This document shows positions 31,359 through 40,044 of a stretch of 41,001 nt of DNA, in pieces. The notes beneath the pieces are model-generated. The model was not told the DNA's origin, searched no databases, and saw nothing but the letters and a program-made list of their open reading frames with translations. The position numbers and the translations under genes are program-made. This DNA comes from an uncultured Ruminococcus sp. (GTDB taxonomy: Bacteria; Bacillota; Clostridia; Oscillospirales; Ruminococcaceae): positions 1-41,001 of the forward strand of contig CAMBJF010000001.1 of NCBI GenBank assembly GCA_945867875.1, written 5' to 3'. The stretch's first letter is position 1. Every line of letters starts with the position of its first letter.

Positions 31359-33434
31359 TTATATGCTGATATTTCCCACAGCCTGGATCTGAACGGTGTT
31401 GTCTATCTCATTGAAAGAGAGCACCGTCACATTGGGGATAAACTGATCCACAAGCTTCTTGAAGTAGATGCGGACAATGGGAGATGTGAGAACGATAGGG
31501 GAGGGAACGACCTCCTTTATCTTCTCTATCTGAGCGTTGAGGGAAGCGATAAGAGCCTGAATTGACTGAGGGTCAAGGGCAAGATATGAGCCTTGCTCGG
31601 ATTTTTTCACGGAGGAAACGATCTTATTTTCCGTCTCAGTGTCAAGGGTAATGACTCTTATCTGACCGCCGTCGGAGAAACGTCTTGTAATGGTTCGTTT
31701 CAGCGCCTGACGGACATATTCGTTTGTAATGTCAAGGTCTTTCATATTGTGCTGGTTGTCCGCAAGAGTTTCGAGAATGGTCTGAAGGTCTCTTATAGGC
31801 ACATTTTCCTTAAGGAGCATACAAAGCTCCTTCTGAAGATATGCCACGGGCACAACGCTTGGAACGATATCCTCCACCACCGAAGGATTTGTCTCCTTAA
31901 GCTTTTCCAGCATCGTCTTGACGTCCTGACGGCTGAGAAGCTCGTAGGCGTGGTTTTTGATGACCTCGGAAAGGTGGGTTATCATAACAGATGTGGGGTC
32001 GATAAGGGTGTATCCCGCAATTTCGGCACGGAGCTTGTTTTCCTCGCTTATCCACTTTGCGGGGATATTAAAGGCAGGCTCAATGGTGTCGATGCCGTCC
32101 ACCTCACGGGTAACGTTTCCGCTGTCCAAAGCAAGATAATGGTCCATAAGTATCTCGCCCTCGGCAACAGTCTCGCCCTTTATCTTGATAACGTACTGAT
32201 TGGGATTTATGTGCTGATTGTCACGCATACGGATAGATGGGAAGACCATACCCATATCAATGGCAAACTGCTTTCTGAAAATGACCACACGCTCTATGAA
32301 CGTTCCGCCTGCGGATTCGTCCGCCAGCGGTATCAGCGAGTAGCCGAATTCCATTTCGATAGGCTCAACGTTAAGGAGCTTGTAAACATTGTCGATATCC
32401 TTGTAATATTCCATTTCGGAAATAGCGTCCTGATTTTCCGCCATTTCCTTTGCACCCTGCTCCTCAGCAGCCTGCTCCTCAGTTTTCATTGAGCGTGAAA
32501 GTCCCACGCCGAGAGCTATGAGAGCGCCGCCCAGCACGAAAAGGGTGAGGGTGGGGAAGCCGGGGATAAAGCCCATTACGAACATCACTATGCCTGCGAT
32601 AAGAGGCACTCTGGGCTGTGATGTGAACTGACCGATAACGTCGCTGTTGAGGGATTCCTCGGAAGCGGCACGGGTAACTATCATACCCATTGATATAGAT
32701 ATGAGGAGGGAGGGAATCTGAGAGCAGAGGCCGTCTCCCACGGTTGCGATAGAGTAGGTGGAGAGGACTGTTGCAAAGTCCATACCGCCGAAAACAAGAC
32801 CCATTATAGCGCCGCCAAGGAGGTTAACTATAGCGGCAACAATGGAGAATGTGGCGTCTCCCTTTACAAACTTGGCAGCACCGTCCATAGCGCCGAAGAA
32901 ATCGGATTCTCTCTGCACCTTGTCACGGCGTATCTTAGCCTGCTTGTCGTCAATGATGCCCTGATTGAGGTCGGCGTCAATAGCCATCTGCTTACCGGGC
33001 ATAGCGTCCAGAGTAAAGCGGGCAGTAACCTCCGCAACTCGCTCTGCGCCCTTGGTGATTACCACCATCTGCACAACGGTTATGAGTATGAACACGATAA
33101 ATCCGACCACAGCATTTCCGCCCATTACGAATGTGCCGAACGCCTTGACGATCTCGCCCGCATAGCCCTGATTCATAAGAATGGAACGGGTTGAGGAGAT
33201 GTTAAGACCCAGTCTGAAAACCGTTGTTATGAGTAGCAGTGACGGGAATATGGAGAACTCAAGTGATTCCTTTATGTACATCGTCGTAAGGAGAATGTAC
33301 ACCGACAGGGCAATGTTTACCGCAAAAAGCAGGTCAAGAAGCCATGTGGGAAGAGGGATTACAATGAGAAATACAGCGAGAATGACAAATACCGTAACGA
33401 TATTTTTGCCAATGACTTTTTTTAAAAAATCCAC
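31359..33434 (-). CDS. flhA: Flagellar type III export gate protein FlhA
   Basis: 691 aa. Nonameric export gate that binds substrates and chaperones and uses the proton motive force. Seen: about eight membrane segments in the first 300 residues, the FHIPEP region (TRFTLDAMPGKQMAIDADLN, about 150-169) with conserved cytoplasmic charges, and the C-terminal cytoplasmic domain from about 330 (FGYSLIPLADES, RRFSDGGQIRVITLDTETE). GTG start with GGAGGGCGG upstream. Between flhB (29 bp) and fliA. Confidence 0.97.
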   Translation of the reverse strand: MDFLKKVIGKNIVTVFVILAVFLIVIPLPTWLLDLLFAVNIALSVYILLTTMYIKESLEFSIFPSLLLITTVFRLGLNISSTRSILMNQGYAGEIVKAFGTFVMGGNAVVGFIVFILITVVQMVVITKGAERVAEVTARFTLDAMPGKQMAIDADLNQGIIDDKQAKIRRDKVQRESDFFGAMDGAAKFVKGDATFSIVAAIVNLLGGAIMGLVFGGMDFATVLSTYSIATVGDGLCSQIPSLLISISMGMIVTRAASEESLNSDVIGQFTSQPRVPLIAGIVMFVMGFIPGFPTLTLFVLGGALIALGVGLSRSMKTEEQAAEEQGAKEMAENQDAISEMEYYKDIDNVYKLLNVEPIEMEFGYSLIPLADESAGGTFIERVVIFRKQFAIDMGMVFPSIRMRDNQHINPNQYVIKIKGETVAEGEILMDHYLALDSGNVTREVDGIDTIEPAFNIPAKWISEENKLRAEIAGYTLIDPTSVMITHLSEVIKNHAYELLSRQDVKTMLEKLKETNPSVVEDIVPSVVPVAYLQKELCMLLKENVPIRDLQTILETLADNQHNMKDLDITNEYVRQALKRTITRRFSDGGQIRVITLDTETENKIVSSVKKSEQGSYLALDPQSIQALIASLNAQIEKIKEVVPSPIVLTSPIVRIYFKKLVDQFIPNVTVLSFNEIDNTVQIQAVGNISI

Positions 33435-33463
33435 TATGGTATTGCCGCCCTCCTTGTATTGCG

Positions 33464-34600
33464 TCAGTAATTAAACGGCGCAGATGATTTGTTTTCGGGT
33501 AAAATTCCTTTCGGAACAGGTTTCTTTTTAAGGTTGTAAACGAACCAGAGCACATCTGCGGCAGCCTGATAAAACTCCGCAGGAATTTCTCTGTCGATGT
33601 CTACCTTTTCGTAGATACCCCTTGCAAGAGGTACGTTTTCCACAGTAGGGACATCGTTTTCCGCCGCTATATCCGCAATTCTCAGTGCCGCAAGGTCTTT
33701 TCCCTTTGCAGTCACCACAGGAGCGGAATTCTTTTCGGGGTCATATTTGAGTGCCACAGCAAAATGTGTAGGGTTACGGATAACCACGTCCGCCTCGGGT
33801 ACAGCCTGCATCATACGCTGATTAGCCATCTGCTGCTGTATCGCACGGCGCTTTCCCTTTATCTTGGGGTCTCCCTCCATCTGCTTGAACTCGTCCTTGA
33901 CCTCCTGCTTGGTCATTTTCAGGTCATTTTCATAGGAGTAGCGCTGGAACATAAAATCCACAGCCGCCACCGCCACAAAGACCATACCAAGTGTCATAAC
34001 TATGGAGAAAATAGTCTGAGCGATGTAAACAACGCCGCTTATGGGCTCCATATCCATAAGCCTTACCATTTCGGGCAGTCTGTCCTTTATTTCGCCGTAG
34101 ACCACAACGATAAGGAGTATCATTTTCAGAAGAGACTTTGCAAGCTCGAAAAGTCCTTTCAGAGAGAACATTTTTTTGATGCCGTTTATGGGATTTAGCT
34201 TGCTCAGCTTGAATTTCAGGTTTTCAAAGGAAATGAGGAATTTCGTCTGAATGCCCGTTGAAGCTATCGCCACAATGAACGATGCCGCCAGCAGAGCACC
34301 CGTCGTTACGAAGAATACAACCGCAAAATCAATGGCAAGACCTCTTGCAAAGCTTTCCCTGCCGATGTATTCCATATCGCCGATACCCTCGCCCGCCATT
34401 GAGAAATACTTTTTCATAAAGTCTCCCAAACGGGTGAAAATGGTGGGGGCGGTTATCCTCAGTACGAAAAAGGAAAGAAACAGTGAGCACACCACGGCAA
34501 CGTCCTGACTTTTCAGGACCTGACCCTTTTTTCGGGCATCACGCCGCTTTTTGTCGGTGGCTTCTTCGGTTTTCTCCTCGCCGTTTTCGTTTTCCGCCAT
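33464..34600 (-). CDS. flhB: Flagellar export switch protein FlhB
   Basis: 378 aa. Switches export from rod/hook to filament substrates after self-cleavage. Seen: four membrane segments (about 33-50, 90-112, 150-170, 188-212), the cytoplasmic linker, and the autocleavage site NPTH (276-279) in VIRNPTHFAVALKYDP. The N-terminus is charged and acidic, as usual. 27 bp after fliR and 29 bp before flhA. Confidence 0.96.
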   Translation of the reverse strand: MAENENGEEKTEEATDKKRRDARKKGQVLKSQDVAVVCSLFLSFFVLRITAPTIFTRLGDFMKKYFSMAGEGIGDMEYIGRESFARGLAIDFAVVFFVTTGALLAASFIVAIASTGIQTKFLISFENLKFKLSKLNPINGIKKMFSLKGLFELAKSLLKMILLIVVVYGEIKDRLPEMVRLMDMEPISGVVYIAQTIFSIVMTLGMVFVAVAAVDFMFQRYSYENDLKMTKQEVKDEFKQMEGDPKIKGKRRAIQQQMANQRMMQAVPEADVVIRNPTHFAVALKYDPEKNSAPVVTAKGKDLAALRIADIAAENDVPTVENVPLARGIYEKVDIDREIPAEFYQAAADVLWFVYNLKKKPVPKGILPENKSSAPFNY

Positions 34601-34627
34601 TTGACCACCAGCCTTTGCAAAACGGAA

Positions 34628-35410
34628 TTATGTGAATATAAGGGGAAGTATCTCTCTGCAGGTACCCAGCATCTTGTCGGTGTAATCCGCAATGAACTCG
34701 CCCATAGGTGAGGTTATGGCGAAAAGCACCACAAATCCCACGATAACTTTAAGCTGGATATTCACCACGATTATCTGTACCTGGGGAACGGTTTTCATCA
34801 GAATGCCCATACAGAATTCCACGATAAGCTCGGCGGCTATCACGGGCATTGCAAGCTGCATCATCAGCACGAGTATCTGTGAAAACATCGTCACGATAGT
34901 CCAGCCGAGGTCGGGATTTAAATGCCCGCCTCCGAGAGGTATCACCTCAAAGGACTCCACAAAAATGCGTATCAGCGTAAGATGAGCGTTTGAAGCGAAG
35001 AAGTACAGATACATAAAGAAGCCTGCGAATGATCCGTACATCGACATCTGTATATGGGTCGAGGGGTCAAAGACCTTCGCCATACCGAGACCCGCCTGAG
35101 CGTCCATAATGTCGCCCGCAAGGTATATCATATAAACGAACATATCGCATATGAACCCGAGAACGATGCCTATGAACAGCTCTGTCACAAAGCTCAGAGC
35201 ATATTGCCCCACCGTATCACCCGCATCAAACTCCATCGGAGGGAGCGCAAGAGCCACGATGTATGCGATAAGCAGGGACAGCCCGACTCTCACCCTTGCG
35301 GGGATATTGCTTCTCGAAAGAATGGGGTTAAAGGAAAAAATGCCCAGTATTCTTGCGAATACCATAATTTTTATATCAAGATCAGACAGGAGCAGCTCCC
35401 AGAAATCCAT
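34628..35410 (-). CDS. fliR: Flagellar export gate protein FliR
   Basis: 260 aa. Part of the FliP5-Q4-R1 export channel. Seen: six hydrophobic segments, N-terminal VFARILGIFSFNPILSRSNIPARVRVGLSLLIA with the family pattern R-x-x-G-x-x-P, and FDPSTHIQMSMYG in the middle, which is strongly conserved. Acidic residues are few, as expected for a buried gate protein. 30 bp after fliQ. Confidence 0.95.
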   Translation of the reverse strand: MDFWELLLSDLDIKIMVFARILGIFSFNPILSRSNIPARVRVGLSLLIAYIVALALPPMEFDAGDTVGQYALSFVTELFIGIVLGFICDMFVYMIYLAGDIMDAQAGLGMAKVFDPSTHIQMSMYGSFAGFFMYLYFFASNAHLTLIRIFVESFEVIPLGGGHLNPDLGWTIVTMFSQILVLMMQLAMPVIAAELIVEFCMGILMKTVPQVQIIVVNIQLKVIVGFVVLFAITSPMGEFIADYTDKMLGTCREILPLIFT

Positions 35411-35440
35411 AACAAAACCAGCTTTCTTGGAGTGTCACCG

Positions 35441-35725
35441 TCAGCCCGACACGGTCTGCGTGCTGATGTTTCCTATCATATCGAAGATCTCGGTAACAAA
35501 AGTGTCCGTGCTTGCGATGTAGAACGAAGCAAGGAGCACCAGCAGAAGTGCTATGACCACAAGCTTCGGAACAAAGCTCAGGGTCTGCTCGTGAACCTGC
35601 GTTGCCGCCTGGATAATGGCGATAACAAGTCCCACCAGCATACTTATGATGAGAAGGGGACCTGCCAGCTTGAAAACAAGTATCATAGCGTCCTTAAAGA
35701 TCTGAATAACAGCGTCCTCAGTCAC
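35441..35725 (-). CDS. fliQ: Flagellar export gate protein FliQ
   Basis: 94 aa. Two-helix hairpin subunit of the export channel. Seen: two hydrophobic helices (about 10-38 and 50-76) and the family segment PLLIISMLVGLVIAIIQAATQV with QEQTL-like VHEQTLSFVPKL. GTG start with GGAG seven bases upstream. 33 bp after fliP. Confidence 0.95.
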   Translation of the reverse strand: MTEDAVIQIFKDAMILVFKLAGPLLIISMLVGLVIAIIQAATQVHEQTLSFVPKLVVIALLLVLLASFYIASTDTFVTEIFDMIGNISTQTVSG

Positions 35726-35758
35726 CTTGCAGCTCCACTTCCTTTCATAAAAGTCGGT

Positions 35759-36757
35759 TTACATATTAAAGCCCGAAACCAGTGAACCTGCCAGCAATTG
35801 CCAGCCGTCCACAAGCACGAACATAAGGATCTTAAATGGCATAGCCACCGTTGACGGCGGCATCATCATCATACCGAGGGACATAAGCACCGACGAGACC
35901 ACCATATCTATTACCAGAAACGGAATAAAGAGCAGGAAGCCTATCTGGAAGCCTATTTTTATCTCACTCAGAATAAATGCGGGAGCCACAAGCTTAAAGG
36001 GTATAGCCTCGATGAAGCTTTCATCGTCTGCGGCAGGGTATTCCTCACCCGAAAGCTCGATAAAAAACGACATCGTGTCGTTTGACGTGTTTTTGAGCAT
36101 CCACTTTTTGAGAGGTACGGAAGCCTGCTGAATCGCCTCGATAGAGGTGTACTCGCCGTTTTTGTAGGGCACATAAGCGACCTCGTTCATCTCGTCAAGA
36201 ACGGGTGACATTATAAACAGAGTAAGAAACAGCGCAAGACCTATCATTACCTGATTGGGAGGAGTCGTCTGGATTCCCATAGCATTTCTCAGCAGCGAAA
36301 ACGAAATGATAATGCGGGTAAAACAGGTGAGCATTATCAGTATGGACGGTGCAAGAGAAATAACAGTCAGAAGAATGATAAGGTCAAGAGTGTTGGAATT
36401 ATTGTTAAGGTCCAGCATATCGAGAATACTGTCTGTATTCCCGTCATCGTGTGTTACAGGCTCGTTGTATGGGAGCGTTGTCTCCGCCTCGGTCACGGAC
36501 TGAGCAGGGATAGTGGTCTGAGCGGTCTCAGGAACAGTGGTGGTCACATTTGAAAGCTCGGTCTCCATAGGCGTTGTGATCGTCGTCACCGAGGTAACGA
36601 CACCGCTTTCCTCCGAGGGGGAATTTACTGCATATGTGACCGCACCCGCCGTGCCCCACATAAGCAGAGCTGCGCAGATACCGCCTGCCGCTGCGGCTTT
36701 CAGCTTTTTCGGGAAAGAGCCGCATATTTTATTTTCCGCAATGCGGTTATTATTCAT
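35759..36757 (-). CDS. fliP: Flagellar export gate protein FliP with a long Thr-rich N-terminal extension
   Basis: 332 aa, about 80-100 longer than the usual 220-260. Core of the export channel. Seen: an N-terminal hydrophobic signal-like segment (about 21-43), then a Thr/Val/Pro/Glu-rich low-complexity stretch (about 45-105), then the FliP fold from about 124 (LTCFTRIIISFSLLRNAMG, TPPNQVMIGLALFLTLF, FIPFLVIDMVVSSVLMSLGM). FliP is made with a cleaved signal peptide in several bacteria, so the spacer would sit outside the membrane. One open frame, no sign of a frameshift. Confidence 0.95.
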   Translation of the reverse strand: MNNNRIAENKICGSFPKKLKAAAAGGICAALLMWGTAGAVTYAVNSPSEESGVVTSVTTITTPMETELSNVTTTVPETAQTTIPAQSVTEAETTLPYNEPVTHDDGNTDSILDMLDLNNNSNTLDLIILLTVISLAPSILIMLTCFTRIIISFSLLRNAMGIQTTPPNQVMIGLALFLTLFIMSPVLDEMNEVAYVPYKNGEYTSIEAIQQASVPLKKWMLKNTSNDTMSFFIELSGEEYPAADDESFIEAIPFKLVAPAFILSEIKIGFQIGFLLFIPFLVIDMVVSSVLMSLGMMMMPPSTVAMPFKILMFVLVDGWQLLAGSLVSGFNM

Positions 36758-36772
36758 AAATGCATCTGCCTT

Positions 36773-37168
36773 TCACGAATCGCTGCCGTCATCATCGCCC
36801 TTTTTAGGTGTGATGAACTCTTTGCCCAGCTTTGAAGCGTTGTATTTGAGACATTCCGAAAAGGATTTGCCCGCCATACCGTTTCCGTCGGAGGGAGGAG
36901 TCTCGATAAGCGCCATATCTTCCTCGGACAGCTCGCAAATAAGGTTTATGCCGCCCTGAGAAACGCCGATGAGCAGGTTCTTTTTCCCTGCTCTTACAGC
37001 AATGATGGACTTGTCCTGACCGACCCCGACGCTGGAGGATATTTTTATGCCCTTGCGGCTGTTTCCGCCTGTAATGCGGGTGTTGAGCCATTTCATAAGA
37101 TACAGCACACCCAGCATTATTGCGACCACCGCAATAAGAGCAAGAACAACCGATAAAAGCTCAGTCAT
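36773..37168 (-). CDS. fliO: Flagellar biosynthesis protein FliO (FliZ in Bacillus)
   Basis: 131 aa. Assembly factor that stabilises the FliP ring. Seen: a single membrane segment near the N-terminus (about 5-27), the conserved cytoplasmic motif KSIIAVRAGKKNLLIGVSQGGINLI (about 53-77 region), then a low-conservation acidic tail ending DDDGSDS. Located between cheY and fliP, as in Bacillus and Clostridium. Poorly conserved family, so the call leans on position as well as motif. Confidence 0.88.
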   Translation of the reverse strand: MTELLSVVLALIAVVAIMLGVLYLMKWLNTRITGGNSRKGIKISSSVGVGQDKSIIAVRAGKKNLLIGVSQGGINLICELSEEDMALIETPPSDGNGMAGKSFSECLKYNASKLGKEFITPKKGDDDGSDS

Positions 37169-37174
37169 TATTTA

Positions 37175-37537
37175 TCAGCCGATGATCTTCTGAACGGTTG
37201 CAAGAATTCTGTCGGGCTTGAAGGGCTTTACAATGAAGTCCAGAGCGCCGAGCTTGATAGCCTCAACGACCATAGATTCCTGACCCATAGCGGAGCACAT
37301 AACGACCTTTGCTGCGGGGTCAGCAGCCTTGATGTCTCTGAGAGCCTCAATGCCTGTCTTGTTGGGCATTGTGATATCCATAATAACAAGGTCAGGCTTT
37401 TCAGCGGCGTATGTATTGCATGCGATCTCGCCGTCAGCAGCCTCGATGATATTGGTATAGCCGTTTTTGGTGAGAGTGTCCTTGATCATCATACGCATAA
37501 AAGCAGCATCATCTACCAGCATTATCTTCTTGTCCAT
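37175..37537 (-). CDS. cheY: Chemotaxis response regulator CheY
   Basis: 120 aa, single receiver domain. Phosphorylated CheY binds the flagellar switch and sets rotation direction. Seen: acidic pair D9-D10, phospho-acceptor D54 (VIMDITMP), switch S82 and K104, all in place. Directly after fliY, which carries both CheY-binding motifs and CheC-type phosphatase sites. The matching kinase CheA is not in the window. Confidence 0.96.
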   Translation of the reverse strand: MDKKIMLVDDAAFMRMMIKDTLTKNGYTNIIEAADGEIACNTYAAEKPDLVIMDITMPNKTGIEALRDIKAADPAAKVVMCSAMGQESMVVEAIKLGALDFIVKPFKPDRILATVQKIIG

Positions 37538-37543
37538 TGTAAA

Positions 37544-38986
37544 TTACTCCTTACCTAAATTATCTAAAAATTTTGATTTGATGATCTCTGTTATACGAAC
37601 AGCGAAGTTATCGTCAATTACCACAACATCGCCCTTTGCAATGAGGTGACCGTTAACGATTATATCCACAGGTGAACCTGCCTGACGTTCAAGCTCGATG
37701 ATAGTTCCCTGAGTGAAATCGAGAATTTCCTTCACCTTTTTGCGTGTGGAGCCAAGCTCAACGGTAACGTCAAGGGGAACGCCCATAAGCAGCTTAAGGT
37801 TATCGTTCTGATCGGCGTTGAGGTCCTTGTTGGTGTAGTCCTCAAAGCTCTGGAGCTGAACTGCCTGAACGTTCACAGCACTGCCCTTCTGAACAGGCTG
37901 CATCGGGGGATAGCCGTAAGGCATACCGTAATATCCGCCGTAAGGCATAGCCCCGGGCTGCATATTCATCTGAGGCATACCTGCTTGCTGGGATACACCT
38001 GCCTGATTGGATATATTAGGCTGCGCCATATTTTGCTGGGGCATACCGTTCATCTGAGGAGGAACGCCCTGCATATTCTGTGACTGCTGATTGTAAGCTG
38101 TCTGAGCAGTCTGCTGAGGAGCAGGCTGGGGAACAGGCTGAGGTGTGGGCTGAGATGTCTGAGCGTTAACGCCGTTTAAGAGCGCATTTATCTCGTCCTG
38201 AGAAAGAGTTCCACCCTGAGGAGCTGTCTGCTGAGCGGGCTGAGGTGCAGGCTGAGCAGGTTCTTCGGCAGTGCCGCTGCTTCCTGCGCCGCTGAGCAGC
38301 GCCTGTATTTCGTCCTGACTGAGATTTGAGGAAGGCTCTTCTTCCTCTTTCTTTTCTTCAGTTCCGCCGCCTGAGTAAGCAGCGATCATCTTCTGAGCCA
38401 TTTCCTTTGCAAGCTCGATGGTCATAACGGAGATAAATTCTGAGTTGATAACATTGTCGATAGTAAGCTTGAACCTTACCACACACACATTATCCTCGGG
38501 AGGAATGCCATAGGGGTTTACTCCCGTGCTTTCCTTGCTCACCTCCGCCTGCGGGGTGGAGATGTCGATAGGTGTGCTGATAAGTTCGGACAGAGCAGTT
38601 GCGGAAGCGCCCATCATCTGGTTCATAACTTCGCACACTGCGGATATGTTCATCTCGTCAAACTCAAAATCATCAGTGACTTCAAGGGGGAGACCCATCA
38701 GCTGATCGAGGATAAGCTGAACATCGTCCTGCTTGAGAACGAGAACATTCTCGCCGCTTACACCCTGAATATACTTGATCTTGACGTGAATGGAAGGCTC
38801 CAGCTCGGGATAGATCAGATCCTTAGCCTTTTCAATCGTCACCGTGGGGGTGGTTATCCAGACTTTGGCACTGAGCATATTGGAAACGGCGGTAGCAGCA
38901 GAGCCCATAGTTATGTTCATTATTTCGCCTATGGCATCTTTTTCCGCCTCTCCGAAGCCGTCAATAATAACGTTTTCGTCGCTCAT
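37544..38986 (-). CDS. fliY: Flagellar motor switch phosphatase FliY with two internal CheY-binding motifs
   Basis: 480 aa, about 100 longer than Bacillus FliY. Part of the C-ring, dephosphorylates CheY-P. Seen: CheC-like domain (1-205) with two active sites D17-E21-N24 and S115-E119-N122; a long Gln/Pro/Met-rich linker (about 210-370) with two motifs LSQDEIQALLSG (222-233) and LSQDEINALLNG (261-272); a C-terminal SpoA/FliN domain (about 397-472, LLMGVPLDVTVELGSTRKKV). In Bacillus FliY the CheY-binding motif is at the N-terminus; here it is inside the linker and doubled. Starts four bp after the fliM stop. Confidence 0.96.
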   Translation of the reverse strand: MSDENVIIDGFGEAEKDAIGEIMNITMGSAATAVSNMLSAKVWITTPTVTIEKAKDLIYPELEPSIHVKIKYIQGVSGENVLVLKQDDVQLILDQLMGLPLEVTDDFEFDEMNISAVCEVMNQMMGASATALSELISTPIDISTPQAEVSKESTGVNPYGIPPEDNVCVVRFKLTIDNVINSEFISVMTIELAKEMAQKMIAAYSGGGTEEKKEEEEPSSNLSQDEIQALLSGAGSSGTAEEPAQPAPQPAQQTAPQGGTLSQDEINALLNGVNAQTSQPTPQPVPQPAPQQTAQTAYNQQSQNMQGVPPQMNGMPQQNMAQPNISNQAGVSQQAGMPQMNMQPGAMPYGGYYGMPYGYPPMQPVQKGSAVNVQAVQLQSFEDYTNKDLNADQNDNLKLLMGVPLDVTVELGSTRKKVKEILDFTQGTIIELERQAGSPVDIIVNGHLIAKGDVVVIDDNFAVRITEIIKSKFLDNLGKE

Positions 38987-38990
38987 TGTT

Positions 38991-40001
38991 CTACCTCAAT
39001 TCTTTGTATATATTATCAATTTTAACAGCTTTTTTGTTGCCGACGATACCCAGCTTTCCGTCATACCAGACATTGCCGCCGATCTTCAGCTCAACATTTT
39101 TGGTAATTGGAACGTTCAGCGGAATGATATCGTCCACCTGAAGCGTAAGGATATCATAAAGGTCCACCTGAGTGTCACAGAGAACGGCTCTGACGTCAAT
39201 ATCGGAATCCTTAAGGGCGCTCATGATATTGCGCCGTCTTTCCTGATCCTTTTTGGGGTCCTGACGCTGTGTAGGACGTGCCCATCTGTCGCCGAACTTG
39301 TTCATAATCGACTCAAGGTTCATAGCGGGGATACAGAAAGACATAATGTTCTTGACGTCTTTTATCTCTATTTCAAGGGAAACGAGGATAATTACCTCGT
39401 CCGGTCCGATAGACTGCATAACACGGGAATTTGTCTCGATCGCCGTCATAACGGGGTCCATATCTATGTACTGAGACCAGGCACCCTTTAAGGACTGCGC
39501 CATTTTTTCCATAATGCCTTCCATAAGGGTTATCTCTATCTCGGTGAAGTCACGGTTTACCTCGGTGTATGTTCCGAGGCCGCCCATAAGCCTGTCGATA
39601 ATGGTAAAGGTGATGGGGTTCGATATCTGCATGATGCAGTTTGTCTCCATAACGTCCTCATCGTGAACGCCGAGGTTCACAAGAGACATCATAACATAAT
39701 CGGGAAGAGCATTGTTGAACTCGTAATACCGCTGTTCCTCGATCTGCATTACCTCCACCTTGCAGTAAAGTCTCATAAGACCTGTCAGGTAGGAGGAAAG
39801 AACACGGGAGTAGTTCTCGAAAATACTGTCTATGACCTTAAGCTGCTCTTTGGTGAATTTCTTTGGCGTTTTAAAGTCATAATTCTTTATTTTTTTCTTT
39901 TCAGCACCCTGTTCCTCAATCTCTTCAAAAGCCTTGGAGCCTTGGGTGTTAAAGCTGTTCAGCAGCTCGTCTATCTGTTTCTGAGACAGAACGTCAGCCA
40001 A
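38991..40001 (-). CDS. fliM: Flagellar motor switch protein FliM
   Basis: 336 aa from TTG 40001. C-ring subunit that receives CheY-P. Seen: N-terminal CheY-binding motif VLSQKQIDELLNSF (4-17), middle CheC-like domain without phosphatase residues, and a C-terminal SpoA domain (VNVPITKNVELKIGG-type region, LNVPITKNVELKIGGNVWY). The frame runs to ATG 40016, but AAGGTG stands six bases before the TTG at 40001, and MADVLSQ is the normal FliM beginning. 43 bp after motB; no fliL between them. Confidence 0.95.
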   Translation of the reverse strand: MADVLSQKQIDELLNSFNTQGSKAFEEIEEQGAEKKKIKNYDFKTPKKFTKEQLKVIDSIFENYSRVLSSYLTGLMRLYCKVEVMQIEEQRYYEFNNALPDYVMMSLVNLGVHDEDVMETNCIMQISNPITFTIIDRLMGGLGTYTEVNRDFTEIEITLMEGIMEKMAQSLKGAWSQYIDMDPVMTAIETNSRVMQSIGPDEVIILVSLEIEIKDVKNIMSFCIPAMNLESIMNKFGDRWARPTQRQDPKKDQERRRNIMSALKDSDIDVRAVLCDTQVDLYDILTLQVDDIIPLNVPITKNVELKIGGNVWYDGKLGIVGNKKAVKIDNIYKELR

Positions 40002-40044
40002 TATTTTCACCTTCATTCATAGGGGTATCGCCTGTATTTTGGGG

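Noticed and set aside
31593..32492. 299-codon open frame antisense to flhA
   Set aside because: Overlaps the conserved cytoplasmic domain of FlhA, with no ribosome site and no recognisable domain.
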